From CAUZIR01 sp965250195 (GTDB lineage Bacteria; Chloroflexota; Dehalococcoidia; Lucifugimonadales; UBA2962): 64,000 bases of DNA. Of this stretch, positions 26,404-35,691 are shown piece by piece. The notes beneath the pieces were generated by a model. The model was not told the origin of the DNA. It did not search any database and saw only the letters and a program-made list of their open reading frames with translations. The stretch is taken from contig OZ252295.1 of NCBI GenBank assembly GCA_965250195.1, positions 186,001 through 250,000 on the forward strand, written 5' to 3'. The position numbers and the translations under genes are program-made. The stretch's first letter is position 1, and each line of letters starts with the position of its first letter.

Positions 26404-27504
26404 TTAACGGTACCGGCCCCGGGCAATGACATCGAAAATGCCTTCGAGTCGGCCGTTGCGCGCGGCCATGATGTAGTCAAAGTGGTTGGCCGTAACGGCG
26501 ATGTCGTGCGGGACGAACCACACCTTGTCGCCGATGCCCAGCTCAGCGCTGGACTTGGTCATGTCTAGATTGAAGTGCTCGGCGCTCAGGTAGATGACCT
26601 CGGCACCGGGCACGTTGACTACCCTGGGCAGACCCGTGTCGTTGCCGTTGGTCTTCATGCCAGCATCGCCCACTGCGAGCCCGTCTACGGGCAGGCTGGC
26701 GACGGTCCCCATCACCATCGCGGACGCCTCTAGACCGGGGTTGCGGCCCTCGTAACGGGCGTCTACGAGCGCGTAGTTCCCGGCGATGACCTCTGTCACT
26801 CCGTCGGCCGATCCGACCGCCTCGTAGTCCCCAGTCGAACCGATTGACACTCTCTCTACCGGGAGCCCAGCCGCCTCAATAGCATCGCGCGTATCGAGGA
26901 TTTCCTTGACGCCCGCTGGGACGCCCGCCGGTCCCCCGTCGTCTGAGAGGCTCGGACCGGCGTACGTCGTGAGGCCGGCGAACCGCACGCCGGACGGCCC
27001 GTCCAGATGTTTGGCCTTTTTCACGGCCGACTCGCCCGGCTCCACTCCCGTCAACCCCAGCCCGGTGTCCAGTTCGAGGAGCAGATCGATTTCGACTCCC
27101 GCATCGGTAGCCGCAGCCGCGATGGTGTCCACGGTCCAGCCGGTGTCTACCGCGATGGAAACGGTGGCCCGTCTGGCCAGCGCGCACAGTGCGGCGATCT
27201 TTGTTGGGGTTACCGCCTTGCCGGTTATGAACACGTCCTTGATGCCCGCGTCGACGAACGCCTCCGCCTGACCCACAGTGCCGACAGCCACACCGCCGAC
27301 GTGACCGGGCACCGACATTTGGATGTGTGCCAGCGCCGGGCAACGGTGCGTTCCCACGAACGGCCTGATGGCCGCAGGCCGTGATTCGAAAAAGCCGTGG
27401 ACCGTTTCTACGTTGGCTGCGAAACGGTCCAGATCGACGACGAGGGCCGGGGTATCCAGCTCCTCGACAGGGGTGCCAATGGGTTTGAAAATTGGGCGTT
27501 CCAT
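26404..27504 (-). CDS. DSD1-family paralogue lacking the PLP lysine
   Basis: This 366-residue relative of the next gene downstream keeps its architecture, with GTPVEELDTPALVVDLDRF, LLLELDTGLGLTG, GLTTYAGPS, and VIAGNYALVDARY. Where active members read RPHxKTHK it reads IRPFVGTHR, so the catalytic Lys is Gly51 and the neighbouring His is Phe. It should not form the usual internal aldimine. The frame is intact, which argues for a retained non-PLP role or an unusual mechanism. The gene is transcribed with the active-looking paralogue (57-bp gap). Confidence 0.85.
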   Translation of the reverse strand: MERPIFKPIGTPVEELDTPALVVDLDRFAANVETVHGFFESRPAAIRPFVGTHRCPALAHIQMSVPGHVGGVAVGTVGQAEAFVDAGIKDVFITGKAVTPTKIAALCALARRATVSIAVDTGWTVDTIAAAATDAGVEIDLLLELDTGLGLTGVEPGESAVKKAKHLDGPSGVRFAGLTTYAGPSLSDDGGPAGVPAGVKEILDTRDAIEAAGLPVERVSIGSTGDYEAVGSADGVTEVIAGNYALVDARYEGRNPGLEASAMVMGTVASLPVDGLAVGDAGMKTNGNDTGLPRVVNVPGAEVIYLSAEHFNLDMTKSSAELGIGDKVWFVPHDIAVTANHFDYIMAARNGRLEGIFDVIARGRYR

Positions 27505-27548
27505 GGGGGTCTCCGTCAGGTTTCACGGAGGTTAACATACGATCTACC

Positions 27549-28250
27549 ATGGTACCATCGTCCCCTATGGGACGCGAAGAACGGCCCCTCACCTCGGCCT
27601 CCAACGGCTCAAAAAGTGGCGATATCACCGACGACGAATATGCATCCGTTGTGGAGGCGCGTTTGCTCGACGGCGAGCGCGTTTTGGCGTCACTCGATCT
27701 GCGCCAGGGGCTGCAGCGTCCCGACGTAATTACACCGGATTCCCTGGTACTGACCGAGTCACGTGTGGTGTACGTGTCGGTTGGCGGTCACGAGAACACC
27801 ACGTCGGTCGTTGCGGTACGCGACGTCGCCCTTGCCAGGGTCGAGTCGGAGCGGCGCGGACCGAGCGCTTATGTCTGGGGCGTTCTCGCCATAATCCTGG
27901 GGTTTTTACTCTCCCAGGTCATCGACAACCAGGTCGGCTCGATAGTAGCCGGGCTGGCGGTGGCGGCGATGGGCGTTTACCTGATCGCGGACAAGATCTG
28001 GAGCCCCGTCGTGAGCGCGGTCATCGTCGTTCCCAGCGAGGGGAATGGCTTGCGCTGCGAACTCAGGGGACGCCGGGCGAAAACCGATGTTTACGAGTTC
28101 ATATCCAATGTGTACGCGCGAAAAGAGGCGCTCGCTATGCGCGCAGTGTCTGACGGGAGTGAGTCAGATACGAGCCGAAGGCCGGGCAGGTACGCCGCCG
28201 CCGTCAGTCGGGCCGAAGGCGAGCCTCCCCGACGGAGAGGCCGGGAATAA
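27549..28250 (+). CDS. Membrane protein with two central TM segments (PH-like)
   Basis: This protein of about 233 residues has an N-terminal soluble region, two hydrophobic helices (YVWGVLAIILGFLLSQVI and VGSIVAGLAVAAMGVYLIA), and a basic C-terminal tail. The region between DSLVLTESRVVYVSVGG and the helices resembles bacterial PH-like domains; this is tentative. The ATG at 27549 follows a TACGAT hexamer (27538-27543) by 5 nt, suggesting a leaderless start; 27567 is the alternative. The last 47 bp overlap the end of convergent tsaD. Confidence 0.6.
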   Translation: MVPSSPMGREERPLTSASNGSKSGDITDDEYASVVEARLLDGERVLASLDLRQGLQRPDVITPDSLVLTESRVVYVSVGGHENTTSVVAVRDVALARVESERRGPSAYVWGVLAIILGFLLSQVIDNQVGSIVAGLAVAAMGVYLIADKIWSPVVSAVIVVPSEGNGLRCELRGRRAKTDVYEFISNVYARKEALAMRAVSDGSESDTSRRPGRYAAAVSRAEGEPPRRRGRE

Positions 28251-29301
28251 CGTCCATGTCCCACTCTTGTCGCGCCCGTTTGCCGGGCTCGACGCGCATC
28301 AGAGAATAAAAACCGGCCGTCGCCACCATCGCACCGTTGTCCGTGCATAACGCGGGCCTGGGCATGAGCACCGGAATGCGGGATCGCTCGGTCATCGCGG
28401 CTCTCAGGGCCTCGTTGGCCGCGACCCCGCCGCACACCACGATTCCCCGCGCTCCGAAGTCCTCTGCCGCCGCCTGGGTCCGGCCGACTAACGAGTCGAC
28501 GACGGCTTCCTGAAAGGCCGCGGCGATCTCGCTGATAGCCCTTTCCCGGTCTGGCCTGTCTCTGTCCGGCCTTCGACCCTGGTCAGGCTCGCTTTGGCCG
28601 TCGATAGCCGCCACCCCTCGCTCCCTCGCCCGGCGCAGTACGGCCGTCTTCAGGCCGCTGTAGCTGAAGTCGTTGGAGCCCTTCACACGGGGCCGGGTGA
28701 AGGGTTCTTCTGTTCCCGTCGCCGCCATTGCAACGCGTTGAATTTCCGGGCCGCCGGGGTACGGCAGTCCCAGCACCCGGGCCGCCTTGTCGAACGCCTC
28801 ACCGGCCGCGTCGTCGCGAGTGCGGCCGACGAGTTGGAACTCGCCGTGACCGGTCATGAGAGCAAGGTCGGTGTGGCCGCCGGAGACGATCAGGCACATT
28901 AGCGGGAAGCCAGGTTCGGTGGCCGGGTCGGCCTCCTCCAACCAGGTCGCGTACACGTGCCCCTCCAGGTGGTTAACTCCCCAGAGCGGCAGGTCGGCGC
29001 CGAAGGCGAAACCCTTTGCCGCACTCACCCCAACCAGCAACGAGCCCGCCAGACCGGGGCCGCAGGTGACGGCGATACCGTCGAGGTCGGATAGCTCAAT
29101 CGCCGCGTCGGCAAGCGCCTGGCGCACGACACCGGTAATGGCGATTATGTGCTGACGGGAGGCGACCTCCGGGACGATGCCGCCGAACTGGGCGTGTATC
29201 TCGGCCTGGGACGCGACGACGTTCGAATGCACGATTCGACCGGACTCCACGACAGCGGCCGCCGTTTCGTCACACGAGGTCTCTATGCCGAGTATCTTCA
29301 A
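28204..29301 (-). CDS. tsaD: tRNA N6-adenosine threonylcarbamoyltransferase
   Basis: TsaD transfers threonylcarbamoyl to A37 of ANN-decoding tRNAs with TsaB/TsaE. The product shows KILGIETSCDETAAAVV, the metal-binding NHLEGH, VSGGHTDLAL, GEAFDKAARVLGLPYPGGP, NDFSYSGLKTA and GGVAANEALRAAM. The TTG at 29301 gives the family N-terminus and 365 residues. An in-frame GTG at 29364, just 3 nt after TATACG, would add 21 residues. The region around residues 240-260 holds a short charged D/R/P-rich insert. It is divergent from hemL. Confidence 0.94.
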   Translation of the reverse strand: MKILGIETSCDETAAAVVESGRIVHSNVVASQAEIHAQFGGIVPEVASRQHIIAITGVVRQALADAAIELSDLDGIAVTCGPGLAGSLLVGVSAAKGFAFGADLPLWGVNHLEGHVYATWLEEADPATEPGFPLMCLIVSGGHTDLALMTGHGEFQLVGRTRDDAAGEAFDKAARVLGLPYPGGPEIQRVAMAATGTEEPFTRPRVKGSNDFSYSGLKTAVLRRARERGVAAIDGQSEPDQGRRPDRDRPDRERAISEIAAAFQEAVVDSLVGRTQAAAEDFGARGIVVCGGVAANEALRAAMTERSRIPVLMPRPALCTDNGAMVATAGFYSLMRVEPGKRARQEWDMDVIPGLSVGEARLRPD

Positions 29302-29427
29302 TGGTGTGTCGTCCTCTTGGTCTTCGGCCTTCTTTCGTCCACTGGCCTCGCCCGGACAGGTCACAATCGTATATCCTCCCACCGGTCCGGGCCGGCCATA
29401 TTCACAAAAAATCGCGGAGACCTCCAT

Positions 29428-30705
29428 TTGAGAAACGACAGGTCCAAGAGCCTTTATGAACAAGCCCGGCGGCTGATGCCCGGCGGCGTAAACAGCCCGG
29501 CCAGGTCGTGGGGCGGTGTGGGCGGTGACCCGCTGTTCCTGGCCAGGGGCGCGGGCTCCCGCGTGTGGGACGCGGACGGCAACGAATACATCGACTACGT
29601 CTGTTCCTGGGGTCCACTTGTGCTTGGCCACGCTCAGGCCGACGTCGTTTCGGCAATCAACGAAGCCGCCCAGAACGGCACCAGCTTCGGAGCGCCGACC
29701 GAGGCCGAGAACGAGCTCGCCGGACTTGTCATATCTGCCTACCCTTCTATTGACCGGGTGCGATTTGTCAGCTCCGGCACCGAGGCGGGCATGAGCGCCC
29801 TACGCCTGGCTCGCGCATTCACGGGCCGCGACAAGATCGTAAAGTTCGTGGGCGGCTACCACGGCCATTCCGACGCCCTGCTCGTTTCGGCCGGTTCGGG
29901 TCTGGCCACTCACGGTGTGCCGGACAGCGCAGGTGTGACCGCGTCGTTCGCCCGCGACACCCTGGTGGCCGACTTCAACGACCTCGACTCGGTGCGCGCC
30001 CTGCTGGACGCTAATCGGGGCGAGGTCGCCTGCGTGATCGTGGAGCCGGTGGCGGGCAACATGGGCACGGTGCTCCCCAATCCGGGCTTTCTGGCGGGGC
30101 TGCGGGAGCTGACGCGAGACGCCGGTACACTGCTCGTTTTTGACGAAGTGATCACCGGCTTCCGCGTAGGCCGCGGGGGGGCCCAGGCGCTCTTCGGCGT
30201 GGCGCCGGACGTCACCTGCCTGGGGAAGATCGTGGGGGGCGGGATGCCCGTGGGCGCCTATGGCGCCAGGGCCGAGATAATGGAGACTGTTTCGCCGTTG
30301 GGCCCGATGTACCAGGCCGGAACGCTGTCTGGAAACCCGGTCGCCATGGCGGCGGGCGCCGCCACGATCAGAGCCACCGCCGTACCGGGATTTTACGAAG
30401 AGCTGGAACGCAAAGGCGTCCGGCTACAGGAGGGCCTGGAGGGCGTTTTTGCCAGGGCCGAGGTGCCTCTAACAGTCAACAGGATTGGCTCGATGATGAC
30501 CCTGTTTTTCAATCCCGGCCCGGTCACGGGTTGGGACGAGGTGTCGAAGTCAGACAAAGCTGGCTTCGGAAAATTCTTTCACCGGATGCTGGACGAGGGC
30601 GTCTACCTTCCCCCGTCGGCGTTCGAGGCGATGTTCGTGTCGGCGGCGCACACCGATGCCGATATCGACGCGACCGTCGAAGCAGCCGCGAAGGCCCTGT
30701 CCTAG
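29428..30705 (+). CDS. hemL: Glutamate-1-semialdehyde 2,1-aminomutase
   Basis: HemL forms 5-aminolevulinate in the C5 haem pathway. The 425-residue aminotransferase-fold enzyme shows RLMPGGVNSPARSWGGV, FVSSGTEAGMSALRLARAFT, FVGGYHGHSD, LVFDEVITGFRVG, and the PLP Lys in CLGKIVGGGMPVGAYG, plus YQAGTLSGNPVAMAAG. The TTG start at 29428 is set by GGAG about 8 bp upstream and by the family N-terminus; ATG codons further upstream lie inside the divergent tsaD region. It converges on rpe. Confidence 0.96.
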   Translation: MRNDRSKSLYEQARRLMPGGVNSPARSWGGVGGDPLFLARGAGSRVWDADGNEYIDYVCSWGPLVLGHAQADVVSAINEAAQNGTSFGAPTEAENELAGLVISAYPSIDRVRFVSSGTEAGMSALRLARAFTGRDKIVKFVGGYHGHSDALLVSAGSGLATHGVPDSAGVTASFARDTLVADFNDLDSVRALLDANRGEVACVIVEPVAGNMGTVLPNPGFLAGLRELTRDAGTLLVFDEVITGFRVGRGGAQALFGVAPDVTCLGKIVGGGMPVGAYGARAEIMETVSPLGPMYQAGTLSGNPVAMAAGAATIRATAVPGFYEELERKGVRLQEGLEGVFARAEVPLTVNRIGSMMTLFFNPGPVTGWDEVSKSDKAGFGKFFHRMLDEGVYLPPSAFEAMFVSAAHTDADIDATVEAAAKALS

Positions 30706-30721
30706 CGCTCAGCAAGCCAGG

Positions 30722-31384
<663 letters not shown>

Positions 31385-31386
31385 TT

Positions 31387-32724
31387 CTAGTCCAGGTCCG
31401 CCCTCGCCGCAGCGATGGCGGCGGCAACGCGCACTCGGGCTGTCCCGCCCTCAACGTCTCGAGCGTCGATAGCCGAGTCGGCGTTTATCGCCAGCACGTC
31501 GTCTTCGAACAGGCCCGAGTGGTTCTTTAGGTCTTCGACCGCCAAATCCTTGATCGACTTGCCAGCCCCGGCCGCGGCCGCAGCGATTCGTGCCAGCACA
31601 CCGTGGGCCTCCCTGAACGGCATGCCCTTTTTCACGAGGTAGTCGGCGTAGTCGGTCGCCAGCAGGCCGCCGCCGTCCGCCGCCGCCCGCATGGCGTCCC
31701 GATTCACAGTAAGTGAATCGACCATGTCGGTACAGACTCCAATGCACGCCAGAAGCGTATCGACACTATCGAAAAGACCTTCTTTGTCTTCTTGCAGGTC
31801 ACGGTTGTATGTGAGCGGCAGGCCCTTGAGCGTCGTGAGGAGCGCCATCAGGTTGCCGTACACCCTGCCTGTTCGACCCCTGGTCAGCTCGGCGTAGTCG
31901 GGATTGCGCTTTTGCGGCATCATCGAAGAGCCGGTGGTGTAGTCATCGGCCAGCCGAACGAAGCCGAACTCGTCGGACGACCACACGATCAGCTCCTCTG
32001 CGAGCCGTGACAAATGCATCATGCACGTCGCCGAAGCGGCCAAAATATCGAGCACGAAATCCCGGTCTGATACGGCGTCCATACTGTTTTTCGAAATGCG
32101 GCTGAAACCCAGTTCTTTCGCCACCGACTCTCTGTCCAGGGGATACGGGGAGCCCGCCATCGCGCCGCTGCCCAGGGGCATTACATCGGCCCGGTCGGCG
32201 GCCTGCCGGAAGCGCTCGGCGTCCCTGCCGAGCATCTCGAAGTACGCCAGCATATGGTGGGCCAGCAGCACCGGCTGCCCTCGTTGCAGGTGGGTGTAGC
32301 CGGGCAGGATGACGTCCTGATTCGCCTCTCCCTGGTCAACCAGTACTCCCCTGAACCCGGCCAGCGCGCCCAGTATCCGGGCGGCCGACTCCTTTGCGTA
32401 CATGCGCATGTCCAGCGCGATCTGGTCGTTCCGCGACCTGCCCGTGTGCAGCTTGCCGGCGACGTCGCCGATCTTGTCGGTGAGCCGCCGCTCGATGTTC
32501 ATGTGCAGGTCTTCGTACTCGGTCTGCCAGGGGAATTTCCCGGTAGCGATTTCCTCTTTGATCTCGGCGAGGCCGCTGACTATCTGTGCGGCCTCGTCCT
32601 CGCCGATGATGCCCTGCCGCCCCAGCATTCGGGCGTGCGCTATCGACCCGGCGATGTCGTGCCCAAACAATCGCCGGTCGTAGTGGATCGATACCGTAAA
32701 GTCTGAGGGGCCGTTCTTCATCAT
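31387..32724 (-). CDS. argH: Argininosuccinate lyase
   Basis: ArgH splits argininosuccinate into arginine and fumarate. The 445-residue product shows SIHYDRRLFGHDIAGSIAHA, GKLHTGRSRNDQIALDMR, YTHLQRGQPVLLAHH, and the flexible-loop signature GSSMMPQKRNPDYAEL. The usual N-terminal WGGRF motif is missing: the sequence begins MMKNGPSDFTVSI, and no in-frame upstream start restores it. The ATG lies 7 bp after the MaoC stop. Fumarate produced here could be handled by FumC. Confidence 0.95.
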   Translation of the reverse strand: MMKNGPSDFTVSIHYDRRLFGHDIAGSIAHARMLGRQGIIGEDEAAQIVSGLAEIKEEIATGKFPWQTEYEDLHMNIERRLTDKIGDVAGKLHTGRSRNDQIALDMRMYAKESAARILGALAGFRGVLVDQGEANQDVILPGYTHLQRGQPVLLAHHMLAYFEMLGRDAERFRQAADRADVMPLGSGAMAGSPYPLDRESVAKELGFSRISKNSMDAVSDRDFVLDILAASATCMMHLSRLAEELIVWSSDEFGFVRLADDYTTGSSMMPQKRNPDYAELTRGRTGRVYGNLMALLTTLKGLPLTYNRDLQEDKEGLFDSVDTLLACIGVCTDMVDSLTVNRDAMRAAADGGGLLATDYADYLVKKGMPFREAHGVLARIAAAAAGAGKSIKDLAVEDLKNHSGLFEDDVLAINADSAIDARDVEGGTARVRVAAAIAAARADLD

Positions 32725-32731
32725 CTGATTA

Positions 32732-33214
32732 CTAAGCGGGCCTCTTTGGTACCAGGAACCGTCGCCTCAAGGTGAGCACCGTCTCGCCCCGCTGGTTGAT
32801 GCCCCGGGACTCCATATAAACGATGCCCCGGTCGTCCCGGCTCCGGGTAGGTGTCGTCTCGAGAATCTCGCTCTCGGCATAAATGGTGTCGCCCTGAAAC
32901 ACGGGTGCGGTGTGCTTGACCGACTCGTATTCGAGGTTCGCGACCGCGCGGCCGGAGGTGTCCGGCACGCTCATGCCCACGACCAGGCTCATGACGAGCG
33001 GGCCGACGACCAGAATCTGGCCGTGCTGATGCTCGGACATGTAGTGCTCGTCGATGTGCAGCGGGTTGGTGTTCATGGTGAGCAGCGAGAACATGTGGTT
33101 GTCGGCCTCGGTAATGGTCTTACCGGGCCAGTGGCGAAAGACGTCACCGGGGGTGAAGTCTTCGAAATAGCCCCCGAATGAGTCCCTGCCCTCTATGATT
33201 TTCTTCTCGCCCAT
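32732..33214 (-). CDS. MaoC-like hydratase
   Basis: This 160-residue hot-dog-fold protein of the MaoC/(R)-enoyl-CoA or mesaconyl-CoA hydratase type has FTPGDVFRHWPGKTITEADN, the hydratase dyad region MNTNPLHIDEHYMSEHQHGQ (Asp and His), and VPDTSGRAVANLEYESVKHT. Together with the acyl-CoA dehydrogenase directly upstream it could carry out two steps of a beta-oxidation-like path. Both lie between argG and argH, transcribed in the same direction. Substrate is unknown. Confidence 0.88.
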   Translation of the reverse strand: MGEKKIIEGRDSFGGYFEDFTPGDVFRHWPGKTITEADNHMFSLLTMNTNPLHIDEHYMSEHQHGQILVVGPLVMSLVVGMSVPDTSGRAVANLEYESVKHTAPVFQGDTIYAESEILETTPTRSRDDRGIVYMESRGINQRGETVLTLRRRFLVPKRPA

Positions 33215-33254
33215 CGTCTGCCCCTAGTCGCTCGGCCCGTCTATTGACTGGCCG

Positions 33255-34409
33255 CTATAGCTTATACCCGTCCAGCAGGCGCCTAGCGATGAGCAGCTTC
33301 AGCACTTCGTTCGTTCCCTCGCCGAGAATCATGAGCGGGGCGTCCCGGTAGTACCGTTCGATGGGCAGGTCCTTTATGTAGCCGTAGCCGCCGTGGACGC
33401 GCATGGCGTCCATCGTGACAGTCGCGCACATTTCCGAGGCGAAGTACTTGGCCATGCCGGACTCCAGGTCGGCCCTTTCCCCCCGGTCCTTTTTCTCGGC
33501 CGCGTGGTGCGTCAACAGCCTGGCCGCCTGGATGCTGGTGCCCATGTCGGCTAGCGTCAGAGCAACGGCCTGATGCTGGGCGATTGGCTTGCCGAATGTC
33601 TCACGCTGCTGGGCGTACCGAGCCGATGCGTCGAAGGCTGCCTGGGCGACGCCGACCGCCCGGGCAGCGACGTTGATTCGGCCGCTCTCCAGGGCCGCCA
33701 TGACCTGCCCGAAACCCCTCCCTTCGTCACCTCCTACCAAGTTGGCGACTGGAACCCGGGCCTGCTCGAAGAGCAGTTCGGAGGTGTCGACGCCCCGATA
33801 GCCCAGCTTGTCCAGCTTGCGACCGACGGAAAATCCCGCCGTGGGCTTCTCGACGATGAAGCAGCTCATGCCCCGGTGGACCGGGTCCGCCTGTGGATTG
33901 GTTTTAGCAAGCACCGCGAAGCCGCCGCCGTGCTCTGCGTTGGTGATGAACAGCTTCGAGCCGGTCAACACGTAGTCGTCGCCGTCCCGTTTGGCGACCG
34001 TCTCGAGCGCCTGAACGTCGCTGCCTCCCCCCGGCTCGGTGAGGGCGAGGCCGCCCCGTAGTTCGCCTGCGGCCATGCGCGGCAGCCACTTTTCTTTCTG
34101 TTCCCCGGTACCTGATTCGGCAATTATCTGGGCCATGACGTGGTGGGTGCCGATGGGGCCGGTCAGGCTCATCCAGGCCTTCGCCAGCTCTTCAAAAATC
34201 ACCGCGAATGTGGTGTGGTCGAGGCCCAGGCCGCCGTAGCGCTCGGGAATGGTGATGCCGAAGAGTCCCAACTCGGCCATGCGGTCGACCAGCTCGACGG
34301 GGTAGATGTCGTCGGGTTCCAGTTCCGAAGCCACCGGCTCGACGTCCCGGCGGGCGAAATCGCGTACCAGCGCAACGATCTGCGCCCTAGTCTCGGCGTT
34401 CGCCGTCAT
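33255..34409 (-). CDS. Acyl-CoA dehydrogenase
   Basis: This 384-residue FAD-dependent acyl-CoA dehydrogenase has ERYGGLGLDHTTFAVIFEEL, GGLALTEPGGGSDVQALETV, FITNAEHGGGFAVLAKT, LDKLGYRGVDTSELLFEQ, RETFGKPIAQHQAV, RVHGGYGYIKDLPIERYYRD and GEGTNEVLKLLIARRLL, where the Glu aligns with the catalytic base. The ATG at 34409 is 4 bp after the argG stop and fits family starts. It is embedded in the arginine operon, suggesting co-regulation with MaoC; the chain length of the substrate cannot be told. Confidence 0.94.
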   Translation of the reverse strand: MTANAETRAQIVALVRDFARRDVEPVASELEPDDIYPVELVDRMAELGLFGITIPERYGGLGLDHTTFAVIFEELAKAWMSLTGPIGTHHVMAQIIAESGTGEQKEKWLPRMAAGELRGGLALTEPGGGSDVQALETVAKRDGDDYVLTGSKLFITNAEHGGGFAVLAKTNPQADPVHRGMSCFIVEKPTAGFSVGRKLDKLGYRGVDTSELLFEQARVPVANLVGGDEGRGFGQVMAALESGRINVAARAVGVAQAAFDASARYAQQRETFGKPIAQHQAVALTLADMGTSIQAARLLTHHAAEKKDRGERADLESGMAKYFASEMCATVTMDAMRVHGGYGYIKDLPIERYYRDAPLMILGEGTNEVLKLLIARRLLDGYKL

Positions 34410-34413
34410 GTGC

Positions 34414-35664
34414 TTACCGGCCCGTCTGGGGGAACTGCCGGTCGCCAAAACTTTTGGCGGCGACTCCATGCACCCGCAGGAAGCCTTCGGCGTCGAGGTG
34501 GTCGTAGTCGCCGCCCGCCTCCATCGACGAGTCGTCGGTGTAGAGCGAGTGGGGCACGTCCTCGGCAGACTCAAAGGCGACCGTACCCTTGTACAGCCGC
34601 ACCGTGACGGTGCCTGAAACCAGCTTCGTCATCGGCTCCAGGGCTGCGAGGGCCGAGGTCGTTGCCAGGTCTAGCCAGTAGCCCTCATATATTTGCGTGG
34701 AAATCGTCTGCGACAGGTGCTGATACAAGAGCCTGGCCCGCCGGTCCGCCACCATCTGGAGCAGGTACTCGTAGGAGGCGCCCAGCAACTCCATTCCCGG
34801 CGCTTCGTAGATCCCTCTGGACTTGACGCCCACGAACCTGTTTTCCACCGTGTGGGTGCCGATGCCGACGCCGTGCCTGCCGCCCAGCCGGTTGGCCTCG
34901 GCAAAGGCGCCCGGGAGGCTTACCTCGTTGCCGTCTATTGCGACGGGCCGCCCTTCGAACCAGGTCACCGTTACGGCGTCGGCGTGGTCCGGTGCATGCT
35001 CGGCTGACACGCCCATGCCAGGTTCCACGAAATCGGGGGGGATGGTGACGTCTTCTAAGTCCCCAGCTTCATGAGTTAATCCGAGGAAATTCGCGTCCGT
35101 CGAGTACCTGGATTCCGCCCTTGGCTTTATCGGCAACCCGTTCGCCTCGCAGTAGTCGAGCATCTCCCGCCTGCCGGGGAACGCATTTACGAACTCCGGG
35201 TCGCGCCACGGTGCATACACTTCCAGTTTCGGGTCGAGCATATTGGCGACGAGTTGGAACCGCACTTGGTCGTTGCCCCGGCCGGTGGCGCCGTGAAACA
35301 GGACTCCAATACCCCGCTCTGCAAGCTCAGGGAGTATGGCGGCGACCGTTACCGGCCGGGCGATGCCGGTGGTGTTCCAGTAGCCGCCCTCGTAGCGAGC
35401 CTGGGACTGCAGCACCTGCAACCCGGCTTCGGCAAGAGCGTCTCGTCCGTCGAGAATGTCCGCCCGAGCAGCCCCGCAGACGACCATGCGCTCGGCGACG
35501 TCGTCCAACCTGTCTTCATCGGGTTGACCAAGGTCGACCGTAAAGGCGTGCACGTCCACACCCCGCTCGCTGAGCCAGTGGGTGACGGTGCAGCTATCGA
35601 GGCCGCCGGAGACGGCGCCGCCGAAGACGGTGACACCGGCGTCTTTCAGGTCTTTCCAATTCAT
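34414..35664 (-). CDS. argG: Argininosuccinate synthase
   Basis: ArgG joins citrulline and aspartate with ATP. The 416-residue product has the PP-loop FGGAVSGGLDSCTVTHWL, QARYEGGYWNTTGIARP, FHGATGRGNDQVRFQL and the citrulline-binding region near YSTDANFLGLTHEAGDLED. These, and the length, match the E. coli-like subtype rather than the shorter common bacterial one. Gap to argD upstream is 27 bp; the acyl-CoA dehydrogenase follows after 4 bp. Confidence 0.95.
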   Translation of the reverse strand: MNWKDLKDAGVTVFGGAVSGGLDSCTVTHWLSERGVDVHAFTVDLGQPDEDRLDDVAERMVVCGAARADILDGRDALAEAGLQVLQSQARYEGGYWNTTGIARPVTVAAILPELAERGIGVLFHGATGRGNDQVRFQLVANMLDPKLEVYAPWRDPEFVNAFPGRREMLDYCEANGLPIKPRAESRYSTDANFLGLTHEAGDLEDVTIPPDFVEPGMGVSAEHAPDHADAVTVTWFEGRPVAIDGNEVSLPGAFAEANRLGGRHGVGIGTHTVENRFVGVKSRGIYEAPGMELLGASYEYLLQMVADRRARLLYQHLSQTISTQIYEGYWLDLATTSALAALEPMTKLVSGTVTVRLYKGTVAFESAEDVPHSLYTDDSSMEAGGDYDHLDAEGFLRVHGVAAKSFGDRQFPQTGR

Positions 35665-35691
35665 GAGTACACGGGCCAGTTCACAACTGCT

